From JANPJV01 sp031425695 (GTDB lineage: Bacteria > Pseudomonadota > Gammaproteobacteria > Xanthomonadales > SZUA-5): a stretch of 5,921 bases of DNA. This document shows, piece by piece, positions 4,536 through 5,921 of this stretch. Under the pieces are notes generated by a model, which was given only the letters and a program-made list of their open reading frames with translations, was not told the DNA's origin and ran no database searches. The stretch is from assembly GCA_031425695.1 (NCBI GenBank), contig JANPJV010000169.1, forward strand, positions 1-5,921. Direction: 5' to 3'. Position 1 is the stretch's first letter, and each line of letters begins with the position of its first letter. Made by a program: the position numbers and the translations under genes.

Positions 4536-5816
4536 ATGAAATCTGCCCTGCCAATACTGATTGGTCTCGTGGTGCTGGTCGCGTTCCTGACGATGGTCGA
4601 GGACACCGACACCGTGGCGCCTGAGCTGCAGCTTGCTTCCACTACCGAAGCCAATGAGGTCCCGCCGCCTCCCGAGTCGCCCACGCCCCCCGAAGTGGCG
4701 GCCGTGCCTCAACTCGATCTGGCCGCCTACGCCGCGAGTTGCTTCCGCCAGGTACGCGAGCGCAATCCGCGCGGGCGGATTCTGCGGCTCAGCGCGAACC
4801 GCCTGGCGGGGCGTTGTTCCGGCGTCGTCGAAACGCGCCCGGGTAGTGGGCGTTGGGTGTTCGACTGGAATGACGGTGCCAGCTGGGTGCGCAAGGGCGA
4901 GCTCAAGCTTCCATCAGCATGGCCAGCCCTGGCTCCGGCCGCCGCGATTCCTGATGAAGTCTTCGCGGCGGAAGAGATCGCCGCCCGCGTCGCCGATGCG
5001 CACGCAATGATTCCAGACGCGCCGCACGACGAGTGGATGTACGAGATCAACTGGTTGCCCGACCCATTTTCGCGAACGCTGGTCGCCATCACGCTGTCCG
5101 ATACCGCGCCGCAGGCGGAGCCATACGGCGCCTACACGTACTGGTTCGACAGCGGCTACCGCGTCGAGGGCAACGCGGATACGCAGGCCAATGAGCTCTA
5201 CCCGATGACCCGCTTCGAGCTGCGCGAGGATCACAACTTCAAGGGCCCGCTGTACGAATCCATGGCGCTGGCTGAGGCCGCGATCTCCCTCGAAACCGAC
5301 CCCAACGCCGGCGCCGATCCACCGCTCGTCAAGGGCGCGGAGAGCTGCATAGACTGGCTGCACAAGGTCAACAGCGGCAGCCGCGTCCTGCGCGTCGGAA
5401 TCACGTCCGACCGCTGCTTCATCGCACTCGAGAACGGCAGCCAGCGTGACGATTTCTATCTGCTGACGACCAGCGGCGGCGAGGCCTTCACCGACAGCCC
5501 GAGCCTGCAGATCGATGTCAGCACGCTCTCCAATCTCATGCTCGACCGCAGCCGCGTGACCATGCCCCGCCTGCGCGAGCGCCTGGCCCAGGCGCAGGCG
5601 CAACCCGGCGGCGCCCAGATCGACCACCTCGCCGTGTTCTGGCTCGAGGACGAACGCATGCTCTGGCAATTCAGCACCGGACCAAACGTCATCGCGCACC
5701 TGGATGAGTCAGGCGAGATCATCTCTGCGCCGGCACGCTTCCCCATCACCCGCGCCGAGATCGACCAGGGATTCCCGCCAAGCTCACCGGTGATGGAGGT
5801 GCTGGTCGAGCGGTAG
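4536..5816 (+). CDS. Membrane-anchored periplasmic protein with duplicated module
   Basis: A 426-residue protein of unrecognised family. Residues 4-20 form one hydrophobic segment (an uncleaved anchor, or possibly a signal peptide), followed by an acidic stretch and a Pro-rich linker (PPPPESPTPP at 43-52). The rest is soluble and presumably periplasmic. Two parts resemble each other: 66-100 and 268-300 share SC, then GR(I/V)LR(L/V), then a second Cys, giving pairs C69/C94 and C271/C294 that could be disulfides. Each is followed by an aromatic-rich strand region, then a helical/linker part, then strands (WMYEINWL and YTYWFDSGYRV; LAVFWLEDERMLWQF and AHLDESGEI). There are no catalytic motifs that I can name. 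The start at ATG 4536 was chosen because the hydrophobic segment then begins at the N-terminus; only a weak GGGTG lies upstream. A TTG at 4482 would add 18 residues. The gene ends 34 bp before a REP pair. Confidence 0.85.
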   Translation: MKSALPILIGLVVLVAFLTMVEDTDTVAPELQLASTTEANEVPPPPESPTPPEVAAVPQLDLAAYAASCFRQVRERNPRGRILRLSANRLAGRCSGVVETRPGSGRWVFDWNDGASWVRKGELKLPSAWPALAPAAAIPDEVFAAEEIAARVADAHAMIPDAPHDEWMYEINWLPDPFSRTLVAITLSDTAPQAEPYGAYTYWFDSGYRVEGNADTQANELYPMTRFELREDHNFKGPLYESMALAEAAISLETDPNAGADPPLVKGAESCIDWLHKVNSGSRVLRVGITSDRCFIALENGSQRDDFYLLTTSGGEAFTDSPSLQIDVSTLSNLMLDRSRVTMPRLRERLAQAQAQPGGAQIDHLAVFWLEDERMLWQFSTGPNVIAHLDESGEIISAPARFPITRAEIDQGFPPSSPVMEVLVER

Positions 5817-5850
5817 ACGGATCTCGCGGGCGCATGCTTTCGTAGGTCAT

Positions 5851-5921
5851 GTTGCCCGCGAAGCGGGCTACTTGACGCTGTTCCGTGCGGGCAGAGTCAA
5901 GTAGCCCGCTGGGCGGGCAAC
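5851..5921. repeat. Head-to-head pair of GTAG-type REP hairpins
   Basis: The arms 5851-5876 and 5896-5921 are 26-bp inverted repeats with two mismatches, separated by 19 nt. Each arm is itself a hairpin: GCCCGC-GAA-GCGGGC on the left and GCCCGC-TGG-GCGGGC on the right, with a GTAG tetranucleotide next to the stem. GTAG plus hairpin is the form described for REPs of Stenotrophomonas and other bacteria with RAYT transposases. The two GTAG heads face each other, a BIME-type arrangement. The mismatches fall in the hairpin loops, so both stems are intact. It follows the plus-strand gene ending at 5816 and runs to the window edge. Confidence 0.8.

Noticed and set aside
4409..4624. A 71-codon plus-strand frame with a hydrophobic MLLLCSAGPFAF stretch
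   Set aside because: It overlaps the membrane anchor of the 4536 gene in another frame, and its downstream part is low-complexity Arg/Gly/His; the hydrophobic stretch is probably chance.
4914..5699. A 261-codon minus-strand frame opposite the duplicated-module gene
   Set aside because: The composition is Ala/Gly/Val/Arg-rich and typical of an antisense shadow; the plus-strand frame has the anchor, linker and internal repeat.

Overview
The window is GC-rich and its CDSs look like a gammaproteobacterium of the Xanthomonadales/Lysobacterales (Lysobacter- or Rhodanobacteraceae-like). This is inferred from three things: a secreted Calx-beta protein ending in LFANGFE, a tail type I recall from secreted proteins of that order; short palindromic repeats with a GTAG head, as described for REPs in Stenotrophomonas; and the general style of the proteins. 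No marker gene fixes the genus.

Layout. 1-400: a dense array of eight copies of a 26-bp palindromic element in both orientations, inside a larger duplicated block, lying just 3' of an OmpA-domain gene. 429-1328 (-): exported OmpA C-terminal-domain (peptidoglycan-binding) protein. 1329-2178: mostly non-coding; it holds one 23-codon Arg-rich ORF with a good ribosome binding site, a strong hairpin just after it, and a few weaker inverted repeats. 2179-2760 (+): six-helix inner-membrane protein of unknown function. 2738-3056: five copies (one truncated) of a second, ~65-bp repeat family, arranged as two forward and three reverse copies around a near-perfect 52-bp palindrome, between convergent genes. 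3062-4033 (-): secreted protein whose Calx-beta domain appears to be interrupted by a choice-of-anchor-C/DUF642-like beta domain. 4155-4340 (-): 61-residue two-helix membrane protein. 4341-4535: divergent intergenic region. 4536-5816 (+): N-terminally membrane-anchored periplasmic protein built from what looks like a duplicated module. 5851-5921: a head-to-head pair of GTAG-type REP hairpins at the window edge.

The genes do not form an obvious pathway. All the larger products are predicted to act in the envelope or outside the cell (outer membrane/periplasm, inner membrane, secreted). The most distinctive theme is the 3' ends: four of the five larger genes end within about 35 bp of, or inside, an imperfect-palindrome repeat, and three unrelated repeat families are used. 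I see no mobile element ORF, RAYT transposase, CRISPR, tRNA or rRNA in the window.
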